From NCBI GenBank assembly GCA_035491935.1, contig DATJJW010000107.1, forward strand, positions 1 to 7,933: a DNA stretch of 7,933 bases, in the 5' to 3' direction. A model generated the notes under the pieces. That model worked only from the letters and a program-made list of their open reading frames with translations. It was not told the DNA's origin and made no database searches. The position numbers and the translations under genes are program-made. The DNA comes from DATJJW01 sp035491935 (GTDB lineage: Bacteria; Pseudomonadota; Alphaproteobacteria; ATCC43930; CGMCC-115725). This document shows, in pieces, positions 1 to 5,536 of this stretch (positions within the stretch are counted from its first letter, which is position 1; every line of letters starts with the position of its first letter).

Positions 1-640
1 CGTCGCAGGCGGGCGAGGCACCGATGCCAATGATCGGCACGGGCACGGTTTCCGCGATCGAGCGCGATACCGGCTCGACCGTGCCTTCGAGCACGATGGC
101 GAAGGCACCGGCTTCGGCGATGGCCTCGGCGTCGAGCTTGACCTTGAGTGCGTCCGCGTCCTTCCGGCCCTTGACCGAGAAGCCGCCGGACGTGTTCACC
201 GCCTGCGGCATCAGCCCGACATGACCGCAGACAGGGATGCCGCGATCGACCAGGAAGCGGACGGTCTCGGCCATGGCGGCACCGCCTTCGAGCTTGATGC
301 CGGCGCAGCCGGTCTCCGCCATGATTCTGGCGGCGCTGGCATAGGCCTGGGCCGGGGATTCCTGATAGCTGCCCCAGGGCAGGTCGACCACGACCATCGC
401 CTGGCTGCTGCCGCGTACGACGGCGCCGCCATGGCCGATCATCATGTCGAGCGTCACGGGCAAGGTACTGTCGAAGCCGTAGAGCACCATGCCGAGCGAA
501 TCCCCGACCAGCAGCACATCGACATGGGGATCGAGCAGCCGGGCGATCGGCGTCGTATAGGCGGTCAGCCAGACGCTGGGGGTACCACTCTTGACGATGT
601 CGCGTACCGTCTTGCGCCCGCTTCGGATCGTTGCGCTCAC
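1..640 (-). CDS. panB: 3-methyl-2-oxobutanoate hydroxymethyltransferase, N-terminal 213 codons (partial)
   Basis: PanB transfers a hydroxymethyl group from 5,10-methylenetetrahydrofolate to 3-methyl-2-oxobutanoate, giving ketopantoate, the first committed step of pantothenate and CoA synthesis in the cytoplasm. The translated minus strand shows the family motifs in order: VGDSLGM (residues 45-51), DSTLPVT (57-63), VDLPWGSY (85-92), KLEGG (116-120), CGHVGLMPQ (138-146) and IIGIGAS (203-209). The residues expected to bind Mg and substrate are present as Asp47, Asp86, Lys116, Glu118 and Glu185, with spacings that match the remembered E. coli enzyme. The start is GTG at 640, preceded by a GGAGG five bases upstream; no ATG occurs in frame until residue 51. 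The gene runs off the left edge, so roughly the last 60 residues are missing. It is divergent from the Sec operon. Identification is firm. Confidence 0.95.
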   Translation of the reverse strand, partial: MSATIRSGRKTVRDIVKSGTPSVWLTAYTTPIARLLDPHVDVLLVGDSLGMVLYGFDSTLPVTLDMMIGHGGAVVRGSSQAMVVVDLPWGSYQESPAQAYASAARIMAETGCAGIKLEGGAAMAETVRFLVDRGIPVCGHVGLMPQAVNTSGGFSVKGRKDADALKVKLDAEAIAEAGAFAIVLEGTVEPVSRSIAETVPVPIIGIGASPACD

Positions 641-674
641 CTTTTCCTCCCGAGCGTGGCTCCTGACGGTCACG

Positions 675-704
675 CATCTATCAGAGTAAACGGCGCCGCG
701 ACAA
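675..704 (-). promoter_or_regulatory. Possible sigma-70-type promoter for panB
   Basis: On the minus strand TTGTCG (704 down to 699) and TAGATG (680 down to 675) are separated by 18 bases, lying 35-65 bases upstream of the panB GTG. The -35 is a fair match to the TTGACG seen often in alphaproteobacteria; the -10 is poor. This is a by-eye match only. Confidence 0.25.
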
Positions 705-746
705 GACCGGAGGGCGCTCAAGCGCGGGAATTTGCCGCTTCCCTGG

Positions 747-776
747 CGGTCCAAACAGGCATTGCTCTTTGGACCG
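747..776. repeat. 9-bp perfect inverted repeat upstream of yajC
   Basis: CGGTCCAAA (747-755) is repeated as its exact reverse complement TTTGGACCG (768-776) with a 12-base spacer. It sits in the 231-bp divergent gap between panB and yajC, about 95 bases before the yajC start. No T-run follows on either strand, so it does not look like an intrinsic terminator. It could be a protein-binding operator or a leader-RNA hairpin for the Sec operon. The rest of the gap (641-871) shows no gene or tRNA. Confidence 0.5.
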
Positions 777-871
777 GAGGCGGGTACCTATGCGCCCTTG
801 ATCATTGCCTTCGCCCAGCAGGCCCCTAGGCCCATGGCGGAGCGGTTTTGTTTTTTCGGAGTTGGCGTCGC

Positions 872-1357
872 ATGTTCATCACCCCGGCCTATGCGCAGGC
901 GTCTTCCGCCTCGGATCCGCAGATGCAGCTTCTGCAGTTCCTGCCGCTGGTCCTGATCTTCATCGTCTTCTATTTCTTCATGATCCGGCCGCAGAGCCAG
1001 AAGGCGAAGGCGTTGAAGGCAGCGCAGTCAGGTCTGCGCCGCGGCGACCGCGTCATCACGGCCGGTGGCATCATCGGTACCATCTCTCGCGTCGTGACCG
1101 ACGACGAGATCGAGGTCCAGATCGCCGAGAACGTCCGCGTCCGTGTGGTGCGCAGCACGATCAACACCATTCAGGCCCGGACGGAGCCGGGCGCCGCTCC
1201 CGTCAAGGCAGCGCGTACCCCGCGCGGCAAGAAGACGGAAGAGCCGGCAACGGAGACGAAGGCCGTCGAGGCGAAGCCGGCTGAGACCACACCCGGGGAG
1301 TCGGCTGCACCCACCAACACGCATTCCGACCCCCAGGGGGGCGGCACAGCGGGCTAA
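872..1357 (+). CDS. yajC: Preprotein translocase subunit YajC
   Basis: YajC is a small inner-membrane protein that associates with SecD and SecF in the accessory complex of the SecYEG translocon. The 161-residue product begins MFITPAYAQA, has a single membrane segment at about residues 19-38 ending in FMIRPQ, then the conserved cytoplasmic stretch LRRGDRVITAGGIIG (55-69) and the VRVVRSTI region (90-97). ATG at 872 is chosen because the N-terminus then matches alphaproteobacterial YajC, and GGAG lies at 858-861; an in-frame TTG at 848 would add eight residues and is less likely. The product is longer than the roughly 110-residue E. coli protein because of a Pro/Ala/Glu/Thr-rich tail from about residue 105. 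It is the first gene of a co-directional run, 36 bases before secD. Identification is firm. Confidence 0.94.
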   Translation: MFITPAYAQASSASDPQMQLLQFLPLVLIFIVFYFFMIRPQSQKAKALKAAQSGLRRGDRVITAGGIIGTISRVVTDDEIEVQIAENVRVRVVRSTINTIQARTEPGAAPVKAARTPRGKKTEEPATETKAVEAKPAETTPGESAAPTNTHSDPQGGGTAG

Positions 1358-1393
1358 TGTCCGCGCGTATTCCCGATCGGTCGAAGCGGTACG

Positions 1394-2974
1394 ATGCTTA
1401 ATTTCCAGCCTTGGAAGACCTGGACGGTCTTGGTGATCTGCCTGTTGGGTGTGATCTTTGCCCTGCCTAATACGGTGGGGCCCCAGACGTTCGACATGTT
1501 GGCCCGCTACCTGCCGGTCAAGAAGATGAACCTTGGTCTCGACCTGCAGGGCGGCAGCCATCTGCTGCTCGAGGTCGACATCGCCTCGGTGACGAGGGAG
1601 CGACTGAACGCGGACACGGACGCGTTACGCACCCAGCTCATCAAGGCGCATATCGGCTACACCAAGCTGGACGTCGAAGGGCAGGGCATCGCCATCGACC
1701 TGCGTCCGCCGGCGACGGCCGACCAGGTCCAGGGGTTGCTGCACAATGTCGATAACGACCTGCAGCTCACGACCTCGCCCGACAACGCCAACCATCTGAC
1801 CATCGCCTACAGTCCGGCGGCGGTGCAGGCCCGGCGCCAGACCATCCTGGCGCAGTCGATCGAGATCATCCGCCGCCGCATCGACGAGACCGGCACCAAG
1901 GAGCCGACGATCGAAAGCGTGGGGTCGGATCGCATCCTGGTCCAGTTGCCGGGTGTCGGCAATCCGGACCATGTGAAGGCGCTGATCGGCAAGACGGCCA
2001 AGCTGGCCTTCCGCATGGTCGATACCTCGGTCTCGCCCGAAGATGCGCAGCACGGCCAGTTGCCGCCCGGCGACGAATTGCTGCCGGCGGACCCATCCGA
2101 CCGGCGTACCGGCGGCCCCAACTTCTATGTCGTGCAGCGACGCGTCATGGTCGATGGCGGTAATCTGACCGATGCGCAGGCGACGTTCCAGGACAACCAG
2201 CCGGTTGTGGCCTTCCAGTTCGATACGATCGGCGCCAACCGGTTCGGCCAGGCGACTGGCGCCAATATCGGCCGGCCGATGGCGATCGTGCTCGACAACA
2301 AGGTGATCTCGGCCCCGGTCATCCAGTCGCAGATCAACGGCAACGGCGTCATCACCGGCAATTTCAGCGTGCAATCGGCCCAGGATCTGGCGTTGCTGCT
2401 GCGTGCCGGTGCCCTGCCGGCGCCGCTCACCATCATCGAGGAGCGGACGGTCGGTCCCGATCTTGGCGCGGATTCGATCCGCGCGGGCACCACGGCCTGC
2501 ATCGTCGCCGTGACCCTGGTCGCGGTCTTCATGGTGCTGTTCTACGGCCTGTTCGGTATCTTCGCGGACATCGCACTGTTCTTCAACCTGTGCCTGATGC
2601 TCGCGGCCTTGTCGCTCCTGGGCGCCACGCTGACCTTACCCGGCATTGCCGGTATCGCGCTGACGCTCGGCATGGCGGTCGACGCCAACGTGCTGGTCAA
2701 TGAGCGTATCCGCGAGGAATTGCGCAACGGCCGTACCGTGATGTCGGCGATCGACAACGGCTTCTCCAAGGCGTATGCGACGATCATCGACGCCAACGCT
2801 ACGCATTTGATCGCCGGCCTGTGCCTGTTCGAGCTGGGCTCCGGCTCGGTCAAGGGCTTTGCCGTCACGCTGTGCTTCGGCATCGTTACCTCGCTGTTCA
2901 CGACCATCATGGTCTCCCGTCTGCTGGTCGTGGCGTGGCTGCGCCGCACGCGGCCGAAAACCGTACCGCTTTAG
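1394..2974 (+). CDS. secD: Protein translocase subunit SecD
   Basis: SecD pairs with SecF in the inner membrane. The complex uses the proton motive force to pull the exported chain out of SecYEG on the periplasmic side. The 526-residue product has a first membrane segment at about 9-28, the conserved LGLDLQGG motif (47-54) opening the large periplasmic domain, VQLPGVGNPDHVKALIGKTA (183-202), and a C-terminal block of membrane segments from about 365. GMAVDANVL (426-434) carries Asp430, the position tied to proton transport in characterised SecDF. DANATHLIAG and the following GFAV-type segment complete the family pattern. The length is in the range of SecD proteins separate from SecF. It lies 36 bases after yajC and 7 bases before secF, so the three are almost certainly one transcript; no strong ribosome binding site is seen before its ATG. 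Confidence 0.97.
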   Translation: MLNFQPWKTWTVLVICLLGVIFALPNTVGPQTFDMLARYLPVKKMNLGLDLQGGSHLLLEVDIASVTRERLNADTDALRTQLIKAHIGYTKLDVEGQGIAIDLRPPATADQVQGLLHNVDNDLQLTTSPDNANHLTIAYSPAAVQARRQTILAQSIEIIRRRIDETGTKEPTIESVGSDRILVQLPGVGNPDHVKALIGKTAKLAFRMVDTSVSPEDAQHGQLPPGDELLPADPSDRRTGGPNFYVVQRRVMVDGGNLTDAQATFQDNQPVVAFQFDTIGANRFGQATGANIGRPMAIVLDNKVISAPVIQSQINGNGVITGNFSVQSAQDLALLLRAGALPAPLTIIEERTVGPDLGADSIRAGTTACIVAVTLVAVFMVLFYGLFGIFADIALFFNLCLMLAALSLLGATLTLPGIAGIALTLGMAVDANVLVNERIREELRNGRTVMSAIDNGFSKAYATIIDANATHLIAGLCLFELGSGSVKGFAVTLCFGIVTSLFTTIMVSRLLVVAWLRRTRPKTVPL

Positions 2975-2981
2975 GCCCGCC

Positions 2982-3932
2982 ATGCGTCCCGTCTTCGTCT
3001 TTCTGCGCCATCCGCCCAGCCTGCCCTTCGTCAAAGTGCATATGGCGGGGTTCGTGCTGTCGATCATCATGGTGCTGGCATCCATCGGCCTGCTGGCGAC
3101 CAAGGGGCTGAATTTCGGCATCGATTTCCGTGGCGGCATCGTCATGGAAGTGAAGAATCCGAAGGGGCCGGTCGATCTCGAGGCAATGCGCGCCAAGCTC
3201 AACGGGCTGGGGCTGGGCGATGTCTCGCTGCAGACCTTCGGCGCGCCCGACGATGTGCTGATCCGCCTGCAGCGTCAGCCCGGCGGCGACGAGGTGCAGA
3301 ATCTGGCCGCCAACAAGGTGCGTACGACGCTGGGATCCGCCTACGACTATCGCCGGACCGAGGTGGTGGGCCCGACGGTCGGTGCCGAGCTCATCCATGC
3401 CGGCACCGAGGCGACCATCCTGGCGATGATCGCCATCTCGATCTATGTCTGGTTCCGCTTCAAATGGCAGTTCGGCCTGGGCGCCATCGTCTCGACCTTC
3501 CACGACGTCATCACGACGCTGGGCCTGTTCTCGCTGCTGCAGCTCGACTTCAACCTGCCGACCATCGCCGCGATCCTGACCGTCGCCGGGTATTCGATCA
3601 ACGACACGGTCATCATCTATGACCGCGTGCGCGAGACCTTGCGTAAATACAAGACCATGGAGATGGGCAAGCTGATCGACCTGGCGCTGAACGAGACCTT
3701 GTCGCGCACGACCATGACCGCGGCAGTGACGGCGCTCGCCGTGCTGGCGCTGCTGCTCTTCGGCGGCGCGGTCATCCGCAGCTTCAGCGCCGCCATGCTC
3801 TGGGGCATCGTGGTCGGAACCTATTCCTCGCTCTTCGTGGCCGCGCCTATGCTGCTCTATTTCAAGCCGGAGCGTACCGGCAAGGAAGCGGCCAAGGCGG
3901 CTTCGGCCCCGGCGCCTTCGACGAAGGGATGA
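2982..3932 (+). CDS. secF: Protein translocase subunit SecF
   Basis: SecF is the second half of the SecDF proton-driven export motor in the inner membrane. The 316-residue product has a first membrane segment at about 21-39, the conserved GIDFRGG motif (46-52), a short periplasmic domain, and a C-terminal bundle of membrane segments from about 142. FHD (173-175) and YSINDTVIIYDRVRE (204-218) are the family signatures, with Asp208 and Asp214 in the segment matching the proton path. The ATG at 2982 is seven bases after the secD stop and gives a normal SecF N-terminus; the frame is open further upstream but that part overlaps secD. A short charged Ala/Lys/Pro tail follows residue 296. Its TGA overlaps the ATG of the next gene, indicating translational coupling. 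Confidence 0.97.
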   Translation: MRPVFVFLRHPPSLPFVKVHMAGFVLSIIMVLASIGLLATKGLNFGIDFRGGIVMEVKNPKGPVDLEAMRAKLNGLGLGDVSLQTFGAPDDVLIRLQRQPGGDEVQNLAANKVRTTLGSAYDYRRTEVVGPTVGAELIHAGTEATILAMIAISIYVWFRFKWQFGLGAIVSTFHDVITTLGLFSLLQLDFNLPTIAAILTVAGYSINDTVIIYDRVRETLRKYKTMEMGKLIDLALNETLSRTTMTAAVTALAVLALLLFGGAVIRSFSAAMLWGIVVGTYSSLFVAAPMLLYFKPERTGKEAAKAASAPAPSTKG

Positions 3933-4258
3933 TCGAAGGCTACGGCGCAGGCGGGCTGAAGCTGGCGGGCACGATCTATCGTCCGCCGCTGGTGATCTTC
4001 GATGATGTGGCACGGCTCTGGTCGGTAACTCGAATCGAGGATGCCACCCTGGACAGTATCCTCGACCTCATTGCCGGGCAGCCGGAGATCATCCTTCTCG
4101 GCTGCGGGGCGAAGACCCTGTTGCCACCCAAACCGCTGCGCGAATCCGCCAGGATGTCGGGCGTGCCCTTGGAGACGATGGATACCGGCGCTGCCTGCCG
4201 CACCTACAACATCTTGATGAATGAGGGGCGCCGCGTCGCCGCGGCACTGCTCGCCTGA
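3929..4258 (+). CDS. Mth938-like (DUF498) domain protein
   Basis: A 109-residue soluble protein of the Mth938/DUF498 family, which includes the mitochondrial complex I assembly factor NDUFAF3. The bacterial role is not established, so none is assigned. Visible family features are PEIILLGCGAK (52-62) and the C-terminal block METMDTGAACRTYN-like region, here ETMDTGAACRTYNIL (82-96), followed by NEGRRVAAALL. There is no signal peptide or membrane segment. Its ATG shares four bases (ATGA) with the secF stop, so it is the coupled fourth gene of the Sec operon. From memory this placement directly after secF recurs in alphaproteobacteria, which supports the family call. The position hints at a link to membrane or complex assembly, but that is inference. 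Confidence 0.85.
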   Translation: MIEGYGAGGLKLAGTIYRPPLVIFDDVARLWSVTRIEDATLDSILDLIAGQPEIILLGCGAKTLLPPKPLRESARMSGVPLETMDTGAACRTYNILMNEGRRVAAALLA

Positions 4259-4281
4259 GCCTACCTTTCCGCCTCCCGAAT

Positions 4282-4292
4282 CCCCATATAGT
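4282..4292 (+). promoter_or_regulatory. Possible msrB promoter -10 region
   Basis: The 67-base gap before msrB holds TATAGT (4287-4292), five of six bases of the sigma-70 -10 consensus, about 34 bases before the ATG. Overlapping it, CCCCATAT (4282-4289) matches the enteric heat-shock sigma-32 -10 pattern CCCCATnT. Neither has a convincing -35 partner; the nearest, CTTTCC at 4265-4270, is weak. A start near 4299 would separate msrB from the Sec operon. Confidence 0.3.
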
Positions 4293-4325
4293 GGCAAGAT
4301 CCTAGGCAAGCGGGAAGGAGTTCTC

Positions 4326-4721
4326 ATGACCGACAAGATCGTCAAAAGCGATGCCGAATGGCGCGCGCAGCTCACGCCTGACCAATATGCCGTGACCCGT
4401 CGCAAAGCGACGGAACGCCCCTTTACCGGCGAGTACCACGCCACCACCACGCCCGGCACGTATCACTGCGTCGCCTGCGGCGAACCGCTTTTCGAATCCG
4501 ACACCAAATTCGATGCCGGCTGCGGCTGGCCCAGCTTTACGGCACCGGCATCGGAGGGTGTGGTCGCCGAGGAGGTCGACCACAGCCACGGCATGGTGCG
4601 TACCGAAGTAGTATGCGCCAAGTGTGATGCCCACCTCGGCCATGTCTTCCCGGATGGGCCGGCACCGACGGGGCTACGTTACTGTATCAACTCTCTGGCA
4701 TTGAAGTTGGAGGACAAGTAG
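4326..4721 (+). CDS. msrB: Peptide-methionine (R)-S-oxide reductase, zinc-containing MsrB
   Basis: MsrB reduces the R form of methionine sulfoxide in free or protein-bound methionine, repairing oxidative damage, with thioredoxin as usual electron donor. The 131-residue product is the whole single-domain enzyme. Two CxxC pairs, Cys48/Cys51 and Cys97/Cys100, form the structural zinc site. The catalytic Cys120 lies in RYCINS (118-123), and Cys66 in the GCGWPSF motif (65-71) sits where other MsrB enzymes have a resolving cysteine. CDAHLGHVFPDGP (100-112) is fully conserved. No signal peptide is seen, so it is cytoplasmic. The start is firm: AAGGAG at 4315-4320 is five bases before the ATG. It follows the Mth938 gene by 67 bases and may have its own promoter. 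It is not fused to MsrA. Confidence 0.96.
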   Translation: MTDKIVKSDAEWRAQLTPDQYAVTRRKATERPFTGEYHATTTPGTYHCVACGEPLFESDTKFDAGCGWPSFTAPASEGVVAEEVDHSHGMVRTEVVCAKCDAHLGHVFPDGPAPTGLRYCINSLALKLEDK

Positions 4722-4761
4722 GGCCAAGGAGGCGATTTCCCGTTCTATTAAGAATTATGGA

Positions 4762-4796
4762 AATCTTAAGGCAGGAATGCCCTAAAGATTCCTTTT
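4762..4796 (+). terminator. Weak terminator-like hairpin after msrB
   Basis: AATCTTaAGG (4762-4771) can pair with CCTaAAGATT (4781-4790), nine pairs with one A/A mismatch and a nine-base loop, followed by CCTTTT (4791-4796). The shape and T-run fit an intrinsic terminator about 40 bases past the msrB stop, but the stem is AT-rich. Overlapping repeats (TTAAGA 4748-4753 with TCTTAA 4764-4769; AGGAAT 4773-4778 with ATTCCT 4788-4793) allow competing folds. Confidence 0.35.
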
Positions 4797-4804
4797 GTAG
4801 TCAT

Positions 4805-4829
4805 GAAACGAACAATCTACTGGGGCGTT
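4805..4829 (+). promoter_or_regulatory. Possible ECF (EcfG-like) promoter
   Basis: GAAAC (4805-4809) and CGTT (4826-4829) are 16 bases apart. The alphaproteobacterial general-stress sigma factor recognises GGAAC-N16/17-CGTT, so this differs at one base of the -35. It lies in the AT-rich gap before two small envelope genes of the kind often stress-induced, and would start transcription near 4836. By-eye match only. Confidence 0.3.
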
Positions 4830-4842
4830 ATATACGTAATGA

Positions 4843-4858
4843 GGAGGTAATAACCTCC
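4843..4858 (+). promoter_or_regulatory. Leader hairpin containing a Shine-Dalgarno-like and an anti-Shine-Dalgarno arm
   Basis: GGAGGT (4843-4848) and ACCTCC (4853-4858) are exact reverse complements around the loop AATA, 27 bases before the next start codon. The left arm looks like a ribosome binding site but no start codon follows at the right distance. The right arm has the sequence of the 16S anti-Shine-Dalgarno and can also pair four bases (CTCC with GGAG) with the true site at 4868-4872. Confidence 0.4.
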
Positions 4859-4884
4859 CAGAGAGTTAGGAGTGGACTGTCATC

Positions 4885-5178
4885 ATGAGCAAGTTTTTCG
4901 ACGTCAATGGCAAACGGATCATCGGTGCCGGTGCGGCGCTCGCGAGCGTTGCCCTGGCGTTCGTGATTGGCTCGACCCCGGCCAAAGCCGATTGGCACCA
5001 TGAGCATTGGGAGCATCGCGGCTATTGGCATCATCCGCATTACTATGCTCCCCCGGTTGTCTATGGGCCGCCTGTCGCCTATGGCCCGCCGGTGGTCTAT
5101 GAGCGTCCGGTTTATGCGCCGCCGCCTGCCGTCTATTACGGCGCGCCGGGCATCAACGTCACCATCCCGCTGCGCTGA
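4885..5178 (+). CDS. Small secreted His/Tyr/Pro-rich protein, function unknown
   Basis: A 97-residue protein. Residues 1-35 look like a Sec signal peptide: KR at 10-11, a hydrophobic stretch IIGAGAALASVALAFVIG (12-29), then TPAKA before a likely cut at Ala35/Asp36. The mature part of about 62 residues opens with a His/Trp-rich stretch (36-52: seven His, three Trp), continues with three PPV(V/A)Y repeats (56-73), more Pro and Tyr, and ends INVTIPLR. Similar small exported Pro/Tyr-rich proteins are common in alphaproteobacteria, with no known function. The His cluster could bind metal and the PPxY stretch could contact the cell wall, but nothing proves either. The start is ATG 4885; AGGAG at 4868-4872 is rather far (12 bases). 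It probably shares a transcript with the lipoprotein gene 48 bases on. Confidence 0.8.
   Translation: MSKFFDVNGKRIIGAGAALASVALAFVIGSTPAKADWHHEHWEHRGYWHHPHYYAPPVVYGPPVAYGPPVVYERPVYAPPPAVYYGAPGINVTIPLR
5050..5103 (+). repeat. Three tandem 18-bp units encoding PPV(V/A)Y(G/E)
   Basis: Codons 56-73 of the small secreted protein form three back-to-back six-codon units, reading PPVVYG, PPVAYG and PPVVYE. The DNA copies differ mainly at third positions, so the repeat is old enough to have diverged. A looser continuation (RPVYAP) follows. Confidence 0.75.
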
Positions 5179-5190
5179 TCAGCGGGGTTT
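5166..5190 (+). terminator. Weak hairpin at the end of the secreted-protein gene
   Basis: CCCGCTG (5166-5172) pairs perfectly with CAGCGGG (5180-5186) across a seven-base loop holding the TGA stop, and is followed by G then TTT. A 12-base perfect palindrome, CGCTGATCAGCG (5173-5184), overlaps it. It could act as a leaky terminator that lowers expression of the downstream lipoprotein gene. Confidence 0.3.
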
Positions 5191-5226
5191 GTCAGCAACT
5201 TCAGTCAGAACGTGAGGAGGTCGGAA

Positions 5227-5436
5227 ATGTTTAGGAATATCACGCTCGTAGCCGTTGCCGCTGTCATGCTGGCGGGTTGCTCGAATATGACCCATCAGCA
5301 GCAGCGCGCGCTGTCGGGCGGCGCGATCGGCGCCGCTGGTGGTGCGGCGGTCGCTGCGATTGCCGGCGGCCCGGTCCTACTAGGGGCGGGCCTCGGCGCC
5401 GCCACCGGCGCCACGGTGGGTGCGCTCACCCACTAA
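5227..5436 (+). CDS. Small glycine-zipper lipoprotein, OsmB-like
   Basis: A 69-residue predicted lipoprotein. Residues 1-17 are a lipoprotein signal peptide and the lipobox LAGC (15-18) puts the lipid on Cys18. Ser19 at +2 favours outer-membrane sorting by the usual rule. After a short polar piece (SNMTHQQQRA) the rest is a glycine zipper: SGGAIGAAGGAAVAAIAGG (29-47), a short break, then LGAGLGAATGATVGALTH. The architecture and length resemble E. coli OsmB, an osmotically induced lipoprotein (about 72 residues), but the resemblance is to a low-complexity pattern, so no symbol is given. The start ATG 5227 is supported by AGGAGGT at 5215-5221 with five bases of spacing. It follows the secreted-protein gene and faces zur tail to tail. 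Role unknown; an envelope or stress role is inferred. Confidence 0.82.
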   Translation: MFRNITLVAVAAVMLAGCSNMTHQQQRALSGGAIGAAGGAAVAAIAGGPVLLGAGLGAATGATVGALTH

Positions 5437-5482
5437 TACGGCGCGCATCAAGTTTTCGGCCTGCAAGTCCTTTGCACCTTGC

Positions 5483-5513
5483 GATGGCCGCGGCGGTTTC
5501 CGCCGCGGCCATC
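5483..5513. terminator. Perfect 14-bp hairpin between convergent genes
   Basis: Bases 5483-5496 are the exact reverse complement of 5500-5513, with a TTT loop. The stem is very GC-rich (GGCCGCGGCGG core). It lies between the lipoprotein stop (5436) and the zur stop (5537), the place for a shared terminator. Neither side has the T-run of a classical intrinsic terminator, so it may work with Rho or protect 3' ends. The rest of this 100-base gap holds nothing I recognise. Confidence 0.6.
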
Positions 5514-5536
5514 ATCGTCTCGGTGAGCGCCTGTTG

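Noticed and set aside
221..829. 202-codon open frame on the plus strand opposite panB
   Set aside because: The minus strand over the same bases encodes clear PanB motifs; this frame has no recognisable family and reads through the intergenic region.
848..871. Upstream TTG start for yajC
   Set aside because: It would add eight residues (MFFRSWRR) before the MFITPAYAQA start typical of the family, and the GGAG at 858-861 fits the ATG at 872.
641..871. tRNA or small RNA gene in the panB-yajC gap
   Set aside because: Short stems such as GCGC-TCAA-GCGC (714-725) occur, but no cloverleaf, T-loop motif or terminator supports an RNA gene.
2859..2981. Extended start for secF inside secD
   Set aside because: The extra 41 residues overlap the secD 3' end and are not SecF-like; ATG 2982 gives the normal N-terminus.
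2907..4013. 368-codon open frame on the minus strand over secF
   Set aside because: It is rich in Arg, His, Asp and Gln, as expected for the reverse complement of GC-rich coding sequence, and lies over an unmistakable secF.
5453..5480. Small inverted repeat TGCAA/TTGCA (5462-5476) as a zur terminator
   Set aside because: Five pairs and no T-run on the minus strand; too weak next to the 14-bp hairpin.
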